Below are positions 1-7,516 of a stretch of DNA of 64,000 nucleotides, piece by piece (positions within the stretch are counted from its first letter, which is position 1; the number at the start of each line of letters is the position of its first letter). Source of the DNA: JAOPZW01 sp963806015 (GTDB lineage Bacteria; Actinomycetota; Thermoleophilia; Solirubrobacterales; Solirubrobacteraceae); NCBI GenBank assembly GCA_963806015.1, contig CAWDWM010000009.1, positions 62,001-126,000 of the forward strand. Direction: 5' to 3'. The translations under genes and the position numbers were made by a program. The notes below the pieces were generated by a model. It saw only the letters and a program-made list of their open reading frames with translations. It ran no database searches and was not told the origin of the DNA.

Positions 1-186
1 GACCTGACGCCGGTGACCCCGGCCGCGCAGGTGACGCCGGCCGCGCCGAAGTCGTTCGTCTCGCACGACACCGGCAACGGCTGGCAGATCGCCGCCTGGG
101 CCGAAGCAGCCGTCCTGGCCGCTCTCGCCGTGGGCTCCGTCGTGCTCATCAGCGGCCGCACGCGGTCGCGGCGCCTCAACAGCTAG
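1..186 (+). CDS. Partial membrane-anchored secreted protein, C-terminal end
   Basis: An open frame enters from the left edge and stops at 184-186. The visible 61 residues are a Pro/Thr/Ala-rich stretch, a short polar segment, one hydrophobic helix (about residues 33-53) and a basic tail, so the protein probably ends as a single-pass anchor with an Arg-rich cytoplasmic end. The motif GWQIAAWAEA just before the helix recurs as GWQIAALAEA in the next gene, so the two are tandem paralogues. No catalytic motif is visible and no function is assigned. Confidence 0.7.
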   Translation, partial: DLTPVTPAAQVTPAAPKSFVSHDTGNGWQIAAWAEAAVLAALAVGSVVLISGRTRSRRLNS

Positions 187-195
187 AGGCGCGCC

Positions 196-233
196 GCCGT
201 GGGACGGGGCTGGGGTGGCCCCGTCCCCACGGC
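196..233. terminator. Hairpin after the first gene
   Basis: A 15-bp stem (196-210 with 218-233, one bulged C) and a 7-nt loop begin ten bases after the stop codon. No T tract follows, so this is a strong hairpin terminator candidate rather than a classical intrinsic terminator. Confidence 0.5.
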
Positions 234-291
234 AATTCGTCCCCGAACCATCCCACTGCTCCCTTCACAATAATCCCAAGGAGATCGCACC

Positions 292-705
292 ATGCTTGCC
301 CGTCGCCTCGCCGCCAGCGCCTGCGCGCTGTGCCTCGTCGTCCCCGCCGCCGCCTCCGCCATGCCAGGACCCGAGTTCTCCGGCCACGGCCACCGCACCG
401 CGGCCGTCGCCGTCGTCGCCACCGGCGACACCAAGAACGACCTGCACGTCCAGACCTACCAGCAGGCCATCTCCGGCGACACCAAGGGCCGCCTGCCCCG
501 CGCGATCGCGCCCGCGCCGGCCACCAGCAAGCCCGTGAGCGTCACGCCCGCCGGCCGCGCCCAGCCCGCCGTCGCAGGCGACGGCTCGACCGACGGCTGG
601 CAGATCGCCGCCCTCGCCGAGGCCGGCCTGATCGCCGTGGTCGCCCTCGCCGCCGCCGGCGCGATGACGTCGCGCACGCGCCGCGAGACGCAGCCTGGCA
701 TGTAG
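292..705 (+). CDS. Small exported membrane-anchored protein, paralogue of the preceding gene
   Basis: 137 residues. The ATG at 292 follows AAGGAG at 279-284 with normal spacing. Residues 1-23 form a signal peptide ending near ASA. A low-complexity Ala/Thr/Pro middle follows, then a hydrophobic helix at about residues 106-125 and an Arg-rich tail. It therefore looks exported and anchored at the C terminus. The segment GWQIAALAEA before the helix matches the partial gene to the left, indicating a local duplication. No known domain is recognised. Confidence 0.7.
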   Translation: MLARRLAASACALCLVVPAAASAMPGPEFSGHGHRTAAVAVVATGDTKNDLHVQTYQQAISGDTKGRLPRAIAPAPATSKPVSVTPAGRAQPAVAGDGSTDGWQIAALAEAGLIAVVALAAAGAMTSRTRRETQPGM

Positions 706-716
706 GGAGCCGCCAC

Positions 717-748
717 GAGGGGCGGGGCCGTCCGCGGCTCCGCCCCTC
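717..748. terminator. Hairpin between convergent genes
   Basis: A perfect 9-bp inverted repeat (717-725 and 740-748) lies between the gene ending at 705 and the minus-strand acetyltransferase whose stop codon is at 747-749. It could act for both strands. There is no T tract. Confidence 0.5.
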
Positions 749-1232
749 AGAGCGTCTGCGTCCGGAACGGGCGCAGGCCCCGCGCGCGGTAGTTGGGCAG
801 CGCGGCCGCCCCGTCGAGCGTGCACGTGTGCAGCCACACGCGCGGGGCCACCTCGAAGCCGCGGGCCAGGGCATGGGTGAGCAGGAAGCCGCCGAGGCCG
901 CGCCCGTGGAAGGCGGGCAGCAGCCCGAAGTAGGCGACCTGCACGCCGTCGTCGTCCTCGCTCAGCTCGTAGTAGCCGGCGCGGTCGCCGCCCACGGTCG
1001 CCACCCAGGTCTCGACGCTGTCCGCCCAGGCCTGCCACTCGGCCTCCGAGCGCCCCAGATGGTCGATCCACTGATACGCGCGCCCGACCTCGCCATAGAA
1101 CCAGCGGCTCAGCGCGCCGTCGGGCGGTGCGACCCGCGCGACCTCGACGTCCGTGAGCCGCGGCGGCCCCGCGGGCCGCAGCTCGGCGGGATCGTCGAGC
1201 TCGAGATAGGTCCGCACGACGCGCTCGGTCAC
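747..1232 (-). CDS. GNAT-family N-acetyltransferase
   Basis: 161 residues with a GTG start. The acetyl-CoA-binding signature of GNAT enzymes is present: a beta strand reading VAYFGLLPAFHGRGLGG followed by a helix, with the GRGLGG pyrophosphate loop intact. The C-terminal part, with the Tyr in NYRARG, matches the usual end of the fold. The acceptor substrate cannot be deduced. The gene is divergent from the decayed hydrolase that follows. Confidence 0.8.
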   Translation of the reverse strand: MTERVVRTYLELDDPAELRPAGPPRLTDVEVARVAPPDGALSRWFYGEVGRAYQWIDHLGRSEAEWQAWADSVETWVATVGGDRAGYYELSEDDDGVQVAYFGLLPAFHGRGLGGFLLTHALARGFEVAPRVWLHTCTLDGAAALPNYRARGLRPFRTQTL

Positions 1233-1238
1233 CTGGGA

Positions 1239-1244
1239 TATCTT
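1239..1244 (+). promoter_or_regulatory. -10-like box of the decayed hydrolase gene
   Basis: TATCTT lies seven bases before the GTG at 1252, the same arrangement seen at many intact genes in this window. The promoter seems to have outlived the coding sequence. Confidence 0.4.
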
Positions 1245-1251
1245 GCCCGCC

Positions 1252-1576
1252 GTGCCGCGCGGGGCTCCGGTGGACGGCTTTCGCCTCGCCTACGACCGCG
1301 CCGGCAGCGGGCCGCCGGTCGTCGCCGGTCGCCACCCCCGGAAGAGCTCGAGGCGCTGATCGACGACTACGCGCGCCCGGGCGCCTTCTCCGCCAGCATC
1401 GCCTGGTATCGCGCGGGCGCCGGCACGCTCTTCCCCGTCGCGTGGTCGGACCGATCGATGCGTTCTTCGCCCACGCGCAGCTGCGGGTCCTCGACGGCGT
1501 CGGGCATTTCGTCCCGCTGCAGGCGCCCGACGAGGTCGCCGCCGCTATTCGCGCCGCGACGGGCACATCCGCCTGA
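1252..1576 (+). pseudogene. Decayed alpha/beta-hydrolase
   Basis: Pieces of one alpha/beta-hydrolase are spread over three frames. Frame 1 from the GTG at 1252 gives the N-terminal strand (VDGFRLAYDRAGSGPPVV) and runs into a stop near 1357. Frame 3 at about 1335-1453 gives PEELEALIDDYARPGAF, SIAWYRAG and then FPVAWSDR. Frame 2 from 1454 gives RVLDGVGHFVPLQAPDEV with the catalytic His (GVGHF) and stops at 1574-1576. The oxyanion and nucleophile region and the acid-bearing strand are missing, so there are at least two deletions and a frameshift. It overlaps the 3' end of the minus-strand nth gene. Its relative at 2235-3017 is intact. Confidence 0.75.
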
Positions 1577-2210
1577 GCGCGCACACGCCGCAGGCCGGGC
1601 GCTGGGAGTGGCAGGTGCGCCGGCCGTGGCGCAGGAGGTTGACGTGCAGCTCGAGCTCGGCGCCGGGCGGCGTGATGGCCAGCATCTGGTCGTGCAGGCG
1701 GTCGAACGGGGCGCCCGGCTCGAGCACGTGCAGGCGCATGCCCACCCGTGAGACGTGGGTGTCGACCGGGACGTCGCGCAGGCCGTAGGAGAAGAGCAGC
1801 ACGCAGGCGGCCGTCTTGCGCCCCACGCCGGGCAGCGCGCACAGGTAGGCCTGCGATTCGGCCACCGGTGCATCGCGCATCCATGAGAGATCCAACGGAT
1901 CTCCGATCGCCTCGAGCATCGCCTTGATGCGCACCGACTTGACCTTCGAGATCCCGCCGGGCCTGATCGCCTCCTCGATCTCCTCCACGGGAGCGTCGCG
2001 CACCGCCTCCCACGCCTCGAGGCGCTCGCGCAGACGCAGGAAGGCGACGTCGCGGTTGCGGTCGTTCGTCGACTGCGACAACACCGTCAGCACGAGCTCG
2101 CCCAGGGGATCGCCATGGGGCTCCATCACGGGGATCCCGTACATCGCGCGCAGGCGCTCGCGCACCGCGCGCACGCGGCCGGCTCGGGGTCGGTGCCAGG
2201 GGGTCGGCAC
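1545..2210 (-). CDS. nth: Endonuclease III (DNA glycosylase/AP lyase) with 4Fe-4S cluster
   Basis: 221 residues from the GTG at 2210. Base-excision-repair enzyme for oxidised pyrimidines. The helix-hairpin-helix with its catalytic Lys reads LPGVGRKTAACVLLF, the catalytic Asp lies in VDTHVSRVG, and the C terminus carries four cysteines spaced C-x6-C-x2-C-x5-C for the iron-sulfur cluster. A much longer open frame continues upstream, but it runs antisense to the intact hydrolase gene. The start at 2210 has a GATACT box six bases upstream, shared with the divergent promoter of the next gene. Confidence 0.88.
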   Translation of the reverse strand: MPTPWHRPRAGRVRAVRERLRAMYGIPVMEPHGDPLGELVLTVLSQSTNDRNRDVAFLRLRERLEAWEAVRDAPVEEIEEAIRPGGISKVKSVRIKAMLEAIGDPLDLSWMRDAPVAESQAYLCALPGVGRKTAACVLLFSYGLRDVPVDTHVSRVGMRLHVLEPGAPFDRLHDQMLAITPPGAELELHVNLLRHGRRTCHSQRPACGVCALRRMCPSRRE

Positions 2211-2216
2211 GCGCGA

Positions 2217-2224
2217 AGTATCGT
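2217..2224. promoter_or_regulatory. Overlapping divergent -10-like boxes
   Basis: TATCGT (2219-2224, plus strand) is ten bases before the ATG at 2235. On the minus strand GATACT (2222-2217) is six bases before the GTG at 2210. The two overlap, so nth and the hydrolase gene probably compete for one short promoter region. Confidence 0.45.
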
Positions 2225-2234
2225 CCCCGCGCCG

Positions 2235-3017
2235 ATGGCCCCGGTCACCGAGCACCTCGACACGCTGTACGACCAGCCACTGTTCTGGCGCAGCGCCGAC
2301 GGCGCCGAGCCGCCCGTGCTCTATCTGCACGGCGTGCCGACGAGCTCGGACGACTGGGTGGGCTTCCTGCAGCGCACGGGCGGGCTCGCCCCCGACCTGC
2401 CCGGGTTCGGGCGCAGCGGCAAGCGCGGCGACGGCGACTTCACCATGCCCGGCTACGAGCGCTTCGTCGAGGACTTCCTCGACCATGCCGAGGTCGACCG
2501 CGTGCGGCTGGTCGTCCACGACTGGGGCGTCGCGGGCCTGCTGTGGGCCCAGCGCTTCCCCGAGCGCGTCGAGCGCCTGGTCGTGATCAACGCCATCCCG
2601 CTGCTGCCGGGCTATCGCTGGCACCGGTTCGCTCGGCTGTGGCGCCTGCGGGGTATCGGCGAGGTGGTCATCGGGCTGTCCACGCGGTGGGCCTGGCGGC
2701 GGCTGCTCCCACCCCCGGTGGCCGACGAGTCCTGGCCACACTTCGACCAGGGCACCCAGCGCGCGATCCTGCAGCTCTACCGCGCGAGCCCCGAGGATGC
2801 ATTGGCGCGCGCGGGCCTCGACCTGGGGCGCATCGACTGCCCGGCGCTCGTCGTCTGGGGCGATCGGGACTCCTACATCCCCGCGAGCTTCGCCGACGCC
2901 TATTCCGACGCCCTCGGCGGCGACGCCGAGGTGCTGCACCTCCATGAGGCCGGGCACTGGCCCTGGCTCGACCGGCCGGATGTCGTCGATCGCATCGCCG
3001 CGTTCCTGGACGCCTAG
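2235..3017 (+). CDS. Alpha/beta-hydrolase of the haloalkane dehalogenase/epoxide hydrolase type
   Basis: 260 residues. The ATG at 2235 is chosen because the fold begins right after it. Visible features are the oxyanion motif HGVPTSSDDW, an Asp nucleophile in VVHDWGVAG, the acid region VVWGDRDSYIP and the catalytic His in EAGHWPWLDRP. An Asp nucleophile in an HDWG elbow is typical of epoxide hydrolases and haloalkane or haloacetate dehalogenases rather than serine esterases. The true substrate cannot be told. Confidence 0.82.
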   Translation: MAPVTEHLDTLYDQPLFWRSADGAEPPVLYLHGVPTSSDDWVGFLQRTGGLAPDLPGFGRSGKRGDGDFTMPGYERFVEDFLDHAEVDRVRLVVHDWGVAGLLWAQRFPERVERLVVINAIPLLPGYRWHRFARLWRLRGIGEVVIGLSTRWAWRRLLPPPVADESWPHFDQGTQRAILQLYRASPEDALARAGLDLGRIDCPALVVWGDRDSYIPASFADAYSDALGGDAEVLHLHEAGHWPWLDRPDVVDRIAAFLDA

Positions 3018-3033
3018 GGCGATCCCGGCGTGG

Positions 3034-4536
3034 GTGCCGGCCGCCGTCGCCGCGGCGGTCTACCTCGTGCTGGCTCCGCCGAGCGCGGACCTGGCGGCCC
3101 AGCACTACCGCGCCGACCTCGGCCTCGTGCTGTGGGACAACGGCTGGTACGCGGGCCATCACATGCCCGGCTACAGCCTGCTGTTCCCGCCGCTCGCCCA
3201 CGTCCTCGGGCCGCGGCTGGTCGGGGCGCTGAGCGCGGTCGCCGCCGCCTGGATCTTCGAGCGCCTGGTGCGCGACACCGAGGGCGGCCGCATTGCGGCG
3301 CTGTGGTTCGCCGTGGCGACGGCCACCACCCTCATCAGCGGGCGCCTGACCTTCGCGCTCGGCCTGGCCGTCGGGCTCGGAGCCGTGCTCGCCGCCGCGC
3401 GCGGGCGCCACGGGTGGGCCTGCGCCCTGGCGGCGCTCGCGAGCATCGCCAGCCCAGTGGCCGGTGCCTTCGTGGCCCTGGCGGCCGCCGCCTGGTGGCT
3501 GGAGCGCCCGCGCTGGTGGCCGGTGGCGCTGGCCGCCGGCGCCCTGGGGCCCGCGGTCGCGCTGGCCGTCGCCTTTCCCGAGGGCGGCAGCTTCCCGTTC
3601 GTCGCGTCGAGCTTCTGGCCGGCGCTGGCGGCCTCGCTCGCCGTCGGGCTCGCCATCCCGCGGGACGCGCGAGTGGTGCGCATCGGGATCGCGCTCTACG
3701 CCGTGGCGATCGTTGCGAGCTTCGTCTTTGCCACGCCGATGGGCGGCAACGTGGTGCGCCTCGGCGCGCTCTTCGCGGGGCCGGTGCTCGCCGCCCTCAC
3801 CTGGCGCACGAACCGGCGCGCGCTCGTCCTGCTGGCACTGCCGCTGCTCTATTGGCAGTGGATCGCACCCGTCGACGACTGGGCGCGCTCGGTCGATGAC
3901 GCGTCCGTGCACGAGCGCTACTACGACGGGCTGCTGCGCTTCCTGGCCACCCGCGACGGCGGCCCGTTCCGCCTGGAGATCCCGTTCACCGACAACCACT
4001 GGGAGGCGCGCTGGGTCGCGCCGCGGGTCCCGCTGGCCCGCGGCTGGGAGCGCCAGGTCGACCGCGAACGCAACGCGCTCTTCTATGACGGTCGTCCGAT
4101 TACCCCACAGCGCTACCACCGCTGGCTCGACGACAACGCGGTGCGCTTCGTCGCGCTCGCCGACGCACCGATCGACTACTCGGCGGCGCGCGAGGCCCAA
4201 CTGCTGCGCGACGGCGTCCCCTATCTGCACGAGGTCTGGCACGACTCCCACTGGCGCGTCTTCGAGGTCGCCGGCGCCCGCCCGCTGGCCAGCGGCGCAG
4301 CGCGCGTCACCGGGATCGATGCCGGGCGCGTGCGGCTCACCGCGGACCGCACGGGCGCGGTCGACCTGCGCATGCGCTTCACGCCGTACTGGCGGATCGC
4401 CACCGGACGCGGCTGCGTCGGACCGGGTCCCGGCGGCTGGACGCGGCTGCGCATCGACCGCCCCGGACCGGTGGTGCTCGACACCGCATTCGCGCTCGGA
4501 CGGGTCCGCGCCACCTCGCCACGGTGCACCGACTGA
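3034..4536 (+). CDS. Polytopic membrane protein, possibly a GT-C-type glycosyltransferase
   Basis: About 500 residues from a GTG at 3034; an in-frame ATG at 2980, overlapping the upstream gene, is an alternative. The first two thirds are about ten hydrophobic helices and the C-terminal third is soluble. After the first helix comes a loop with DNGWYAGHHMPGYS, which resembles the acidic first extracytoplasmic loop of GT-C glycosyltransferases and related membrane proteins. That resemblance is suggestive only. Upstream of the inositol-lipid operon on the same strand, but separated from it by about 85 bases. Confidence 0.65.
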   Translation: MPAAVAAAVYLVLAPPSADLAAQHYRADLGLVLWDNGWYAGHHMPGYSLLFPPLAHVLGPRLVGALSAVAAAWIFERLVRDTEGGRIAALWFAVATATTLISGRLTFALGLAVGLGAVLAAARGRHGWACALAALASIASPVAGAFVALAAAAWWLERPRWWPVALAAGALGPAVALAVAFPEGGSFPFVASSFWPALAASLAVGLAIPRDARVVRIGIALYAVAIVASFVFATPMGGNVVRLGALFAGPVLAALTWRTNRRALVLLALPLLYWQWIAPVDDWARSVDDASVHERYYDGLLRFLATRDGGPFRLEIPFTDNHWEARWVAPRVPLARGWERQVDRERNALFYDGRPITPQRYHRWLDDNAVRFVALADAPIDYSAAREAQLLRDGVPYLHEVWHDSHWRVFEVAGARPLASGAARVTGIDAGRVRLTADRTGAVDLRMRFTPYWRIATGRGCVGPGPGGWTRLRIDRPGPVVLDTAFALGRVRATSPRCTD

Positions 4537-4622
4537 CCGCCCCGCGACGGCTCATAAGCGGACCGCAGGTTCCTGTTAGGTGTGGTTAGCCGTCCTTCCG
4601 GGCAACCGGACCGGTCATTACG

Positions 4623-5408
4623 ATGTTTGCAACGATGCTCCTAGACCGCGCCCGTTCCCTCCAGGCGCGGCTCCTGCCCCACGGTGTCCTCGACGTGGTG
4701 CGTCAGGTGCTGCTCTTCGCTGCCGCTTACTACGCCTACCGTCTGGTGCGCGGATGGATCGACGACCCGCAGGGCGCGACGGTGGCCTTCTCCAACGCGC
4801 GCCACCTCATCCACTTCGAGCAGACGCTGGGCTTCTTCGTCGAGCCGAGCGTGCAGGCCTGGGCGTCGACCAAGCCGGCGATCATCGACTTCGCCAGCTG
4901 GGTGTACCTGAACTGTCAGACCTCGGTCACCCTGGGCGCGCTCGTCTTCCTGTACCTCTTCCACAACAAGAGCTTCTACTTCGTGCGCAACATGTTCATG
5001 GTCGCCATGGGCATCGCGCTCGTGGGCTACACGGTCATGCCCACCGCGCCGCCGCGCTTCTTCCCGGAGTGGGGCTTCCTGGACTCCGTCTCGGACTTCA
5101 CCGGCGTCAGCCACGATTCGGTGGTGGCCAACGCGCTCTTCAACCCCTACGCGGCGGTACCGTCGATGCACGTGTGCTTCGCGCTGCTGATCGGCGTCAC
5201 GCTGACGCGGCTGTCCAAGCACCGCATCACGCGCATTGCCTGGGCCCTGTACCCGCTGCTCGTGACCTTCGTGATCGTCGCCACCGGCAACCATTTCCTC
5301 TCGGACGCCATCCTCGGCGCCGTCACGGCCGGCCTGTCCGCCTGGGCCGCCAGCTGGCTGGCCCGCGCGCGCCCGACCGCCTGGGCCTTCCGCACCGCAA
5401 AGGCGTGA
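4623..5408 (+). CDS. PAP2-superfamily membrane enzyme, Aur1/inositolphosphotransferase-like
   Basis: 261 residues with about six membrane helices. The three phosphatase/phosphotransferase motifs are present in order: an N-terminal-type motif around PTAPPRFFPEWG, PSMH in AVPSMHVCFALL, and a GNHFLSDAILG motif carrying the catalytic His and Asp. The long spacing and the loop between them match the Aur1-like branch that transfers phosphoinositol or related head groups, rather than soluble acid phosphatases. It overlaps the next gene by one base and is followed by CDP-alcohol phosphotransferase and inositol-phosphate synthase, so a role in inositol lipid or glycolipid assembly is inferred. Confidence 0.75.
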   Translation: MFATMLLDRARSLQARLLPHGVLDVVRQVLLFAAAYYAYRLVRGWIDDPQGATVAFSNARHLIHFEQTLGFFVEPSVQAWASTKPAIIDFASWVYLNCQTSVTLGALVFLYLFHNKSFYFVRNMFMVAMGIALVGYTVMPTAPPRFFPEWGFLDSVSDFTGVSHDSVVANALFNPYAAVPSMHVCFALLIGVTLTRLSKHRITRIAWALYPLLVTFVIVATGNHFLSDAILGAVTAGLSAWAASWLARARPTAWAFRTAKA

Positions 5409-6034
5409 TGGCCTCGCCCGCGCAGAGCCCCCGGCCACGGCGCCGGGAGCCCGGCGTGCGCCGCGATGCCGTGCGCGATCGCCTGATCGAGTCGCGCCTG
5501 ACCCCCAACGCGATCTCGCTGACCGGGTTCGTCCTCAACCTGGTGGCGGCCGCGCTCGTCTGGCAGGAGCTGTTCGTCTGGGGCGGGATCGCCTTCATCG
5601 TCGGCTCGATCTGCGACACGCTCGACGGGCGCTACTCGCGGATGTCGGGCAAGGGCACCCAGTTCGGCGCCTTCCTGGACTCGACGCTCGACCGCATCGA
5701 GGAGGGCGTCGTGTTGACGGCGGTGGCCTTCGTGTTCGCCAAGCGCGGCCAGGACTTCGCGGCGGCGGCGGTCGTCGTGGCCGTGCTGGCCTCGCTGATG
5801 GTGAGCTACACGCGAGCCCGCGCCGAGGCCCTGGGCGTCGAGTGCAAGGTCGGCATCGCCAGCCGCGCGGTCCGCGTCGTGATCCTGTCCGCCGGTATCG
5901 TATTTGCCGACCTGGACCTCCTGGCGCCGGCCGTGTACGTGCTGGCCGGGCTGGGCACCATCACCGTCCTGCAGCGGATCATGCACGTGCGCAAGGAGCT
6001 CAACCGGCTCGCGCAACCCGCCGCTGATCTGTAA
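5408..6034 (+). CDS. CDP-alcohol phosphatidyltransferase (likely phosphatidylinositol phosphate synthase)
   Basis: 208 residues. The ATG overlaps the previous stop (TGATG). The family signature is complete: DTLDGRYSR, then G and two Asp at the proper spacing (FGAFLDSTLD), with Ser in place of the usual Ala. Several membrane helices follow. Enzymes of this type join a CDP-diacylglycerol to a small alcohol. Because the inositol-3-phosphate synthase gene is next, the likely acceptor is inositol phosphate, as in actinobacterial phosphatidylinositol-phosphate synthase; phosphatidylglycerophosphate synthase is the main alternative. Confidence 0.8.
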   Translation: MASPAQSPRPRRREPGVRRDAVRDRLIESRLTPNAISLTGFVLNLVAAALVWQELFVWGGIAFIVGSICDTLDGRYSRMSGKGTQFGAFLDSTLDRIEEGVVLTAVAFVFAKRGQDFAAAAVVVAVLASLMVSYTRARAEALGVECKVGIASRAVRVVILSAGIVFADLDLLAPAVYVLAGLGTITVLQRIMHVRKELNRLAQPAADL

Positions 6035-6088
6035 CCGGCGGTCAACGACGGGGTTGGATCCGTCGGAAATCATCGAAGGGAATTTGAC

Positions 6089-7297
6089 TTGAGCACGAAC
6101 GGCAACGGCGTCGCCGCGACCGACGACGCCGCGACGAACGGCAAGGCCCGCTACCAGCGCGACAAGGTGCGCGTGGCCATCATCGGTGTCGGCAACTGCG
6201 CGAACTCGTTCGTGCAGGGCGTCCACCACTACCGCGACGCGGATCCCAAGGCGCGCGTTCCCGGCCTCATGCACGTCGACCTCGGCGGCTACCACGTCAG
6301 CGACATCGAGTTCACGTGCGCCTTCGACGTCAACAAGACGAAGGTCGGCAAGGACCTCGGCGAGGCCATCTGGGCCGATCCGAACAACACGATCAAGTTC
6401 ACCAAGCTGCCCAAGAAGCTCGGCGTGCCGGTCCATCGCGGCATGACGCACGACGGCATCGGCAAGTACGCCTCGCAGAAGATCACCAAGGCGCCCGGCG
6501 AGACCGCCGACATCGTCTCGATCCTCAAGGAGACCCACACCGACGTCGTGGTCTCCTACCTGCCGGTCGGCTCCGAGCAGGCGACCAAGTGGTACGTGGA
6601 GCAGATCCTCGAGGCCGGCTGCGCTTTCGTGAACTGCATCCCGGTGTTCATCGCGCGCGAGGACTACTGGAACAAGCGCTTCAAGAAGGCCGGCCTGCCG
6701 GTCATCGGCGACGACATCAAGTCCCAGGTGGGCGCCACCATCACCCACCGCGTGCTGGCCCGGCTCTTCCACGAGCGCGGCGTCAAGCTGCTGCGCACGT
6801 CGCAGCTGAACGTCGGCGGCAACATGGACTTCTTCAACATGCTCGAGCGCGAGCGCCTGGAGTCCAAGAAGATCTCCAAGACCAACGCGGTGACCTCGGT
6901 CGCCGGCCTGGAGATGGAGGCCGACAACGTCCACGTCGGTCCCTCGGACTACGTGCCGTGGCTGACCGACCGCAAGTGGGCCCACATCCGCCTGGAGGGC
7001 GAGGCGTTCGGCGGCGTGCCGCTCAACGCCGAGCTCAAGCTCGAGGTCTGGGACTCGCCCAACTCGGCCGGCATCGTCATCGACGCCGTGCGCTGCCTGA
7101 AGCTGGCACTCAACCACGGGCTCAGCGGCCAGCTCGACGGGCCGAGCTCCTACCTCATGAAGTCGCCGATGAACCAGCGTCCCGACGACGAGGCGCGCGA
7201 CGCGACCGAGAAGTTCATCGCGCGCTACAAGGGCAAGGCGGCTTCGAAGCCGAAGGGCCGCAAGGCCCCGGCGCGGAAGGCCGCGGTCGAGGCGTAG
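6089..7297 (+). CDS. ino1: Myo-inositol-1-phosphate synthase
   Basis: 402 residues. Converts glucose 6-phosphate to inositol 3-phosphate with NAD as recycled cofactor. The start is a TTG at 6089, eight bases after GAAGGG (6075-6080). The NAD loop reads IIGVGNCANSF, and the conserved segments LPVGSEQAT, IGDDIKSQVGAT and NVGGNMDFFN are all present. The C terminus has an added Lys/Ala-rich tail of about 20 residues that is not part of the catalytic fold. Third gene of the inositol-lipid set; a 54-base gap with its own ribosome binding site separates it from the phosphatidyltransferase. Confidence 0.93.
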   Translation: MSTNGNGVAATDDAATNGKARYQRDKVRVAIIGVGNCANSFVQGVHHYRDADPKARVPGLMHVDLGGYHVSDIEFTCAFDVNKTKVGKDLGEAIWADPNNTIKFTKLPKKLGVPVHRGMTHDGIGKYASQKITKAPGETADIVSILKETHTDVVVSYLPVGSEQATKWYVEQILEAGCAFVNCIPVFIAREDYWNKRFKKAGLPVIGDDIKSQVGATITHRVLARLFHERGVKLLRTSQLNVGGNMDFFNMLERERLESKKISKTNAVTSVAGLEMEADNVHVGPSDYVPWLTDRKWAHIRLEGEAFGGVPLNAELKLEVWDSPNSAGIVIDAVRCLKLALNHGLSGQLDGPSSYLMKSPMNQRPDDEARDATEKFIARYKGKAASKPKGRKAPARKAAVEA

Positions 7298-7462
7298 TTC
7301 GGTTATCCGCCTCATCCGTGGGGCGGACGGAAGATGGTCCGCGCGGCCGACGACGTCGGGAAGCGCGCTGCGTACCTTGCGTCACACAGAGACACAAGGA
7401 ACCGCGCAGGCTCCGCACCCTCCTCCAGCGGACGCGGCACTCTCCTTCCAAGCATCGCGACA

Positions 7463-7487
7463 ACGGGCCGCCCACCGGGCGGCCCGT
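7463..7487. terminator. Hairpin downstream of ino1
   Basis: A perfect 10-bp stem (7463-7472 with 7478-7487) and a 5-nt loop lie 165 bases after the ino1 stop and just before the acyl-CoA ligase promoter. No T tract. The rest of 7298-7503 shows no gene. Confidence 0.55.
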
Positions 7488-7516
7488 CGCGTTGCGCGTC
7501 GGCTAGCGTGCGCGCC

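Noticed and set aside
265..2013. A 582-codon minus-strand frame.
   Set aside because: Runs across the exported protein, the acetyltransferase and nth in the wrong frames; only nth and the acetyltransferase frames show family motifs.
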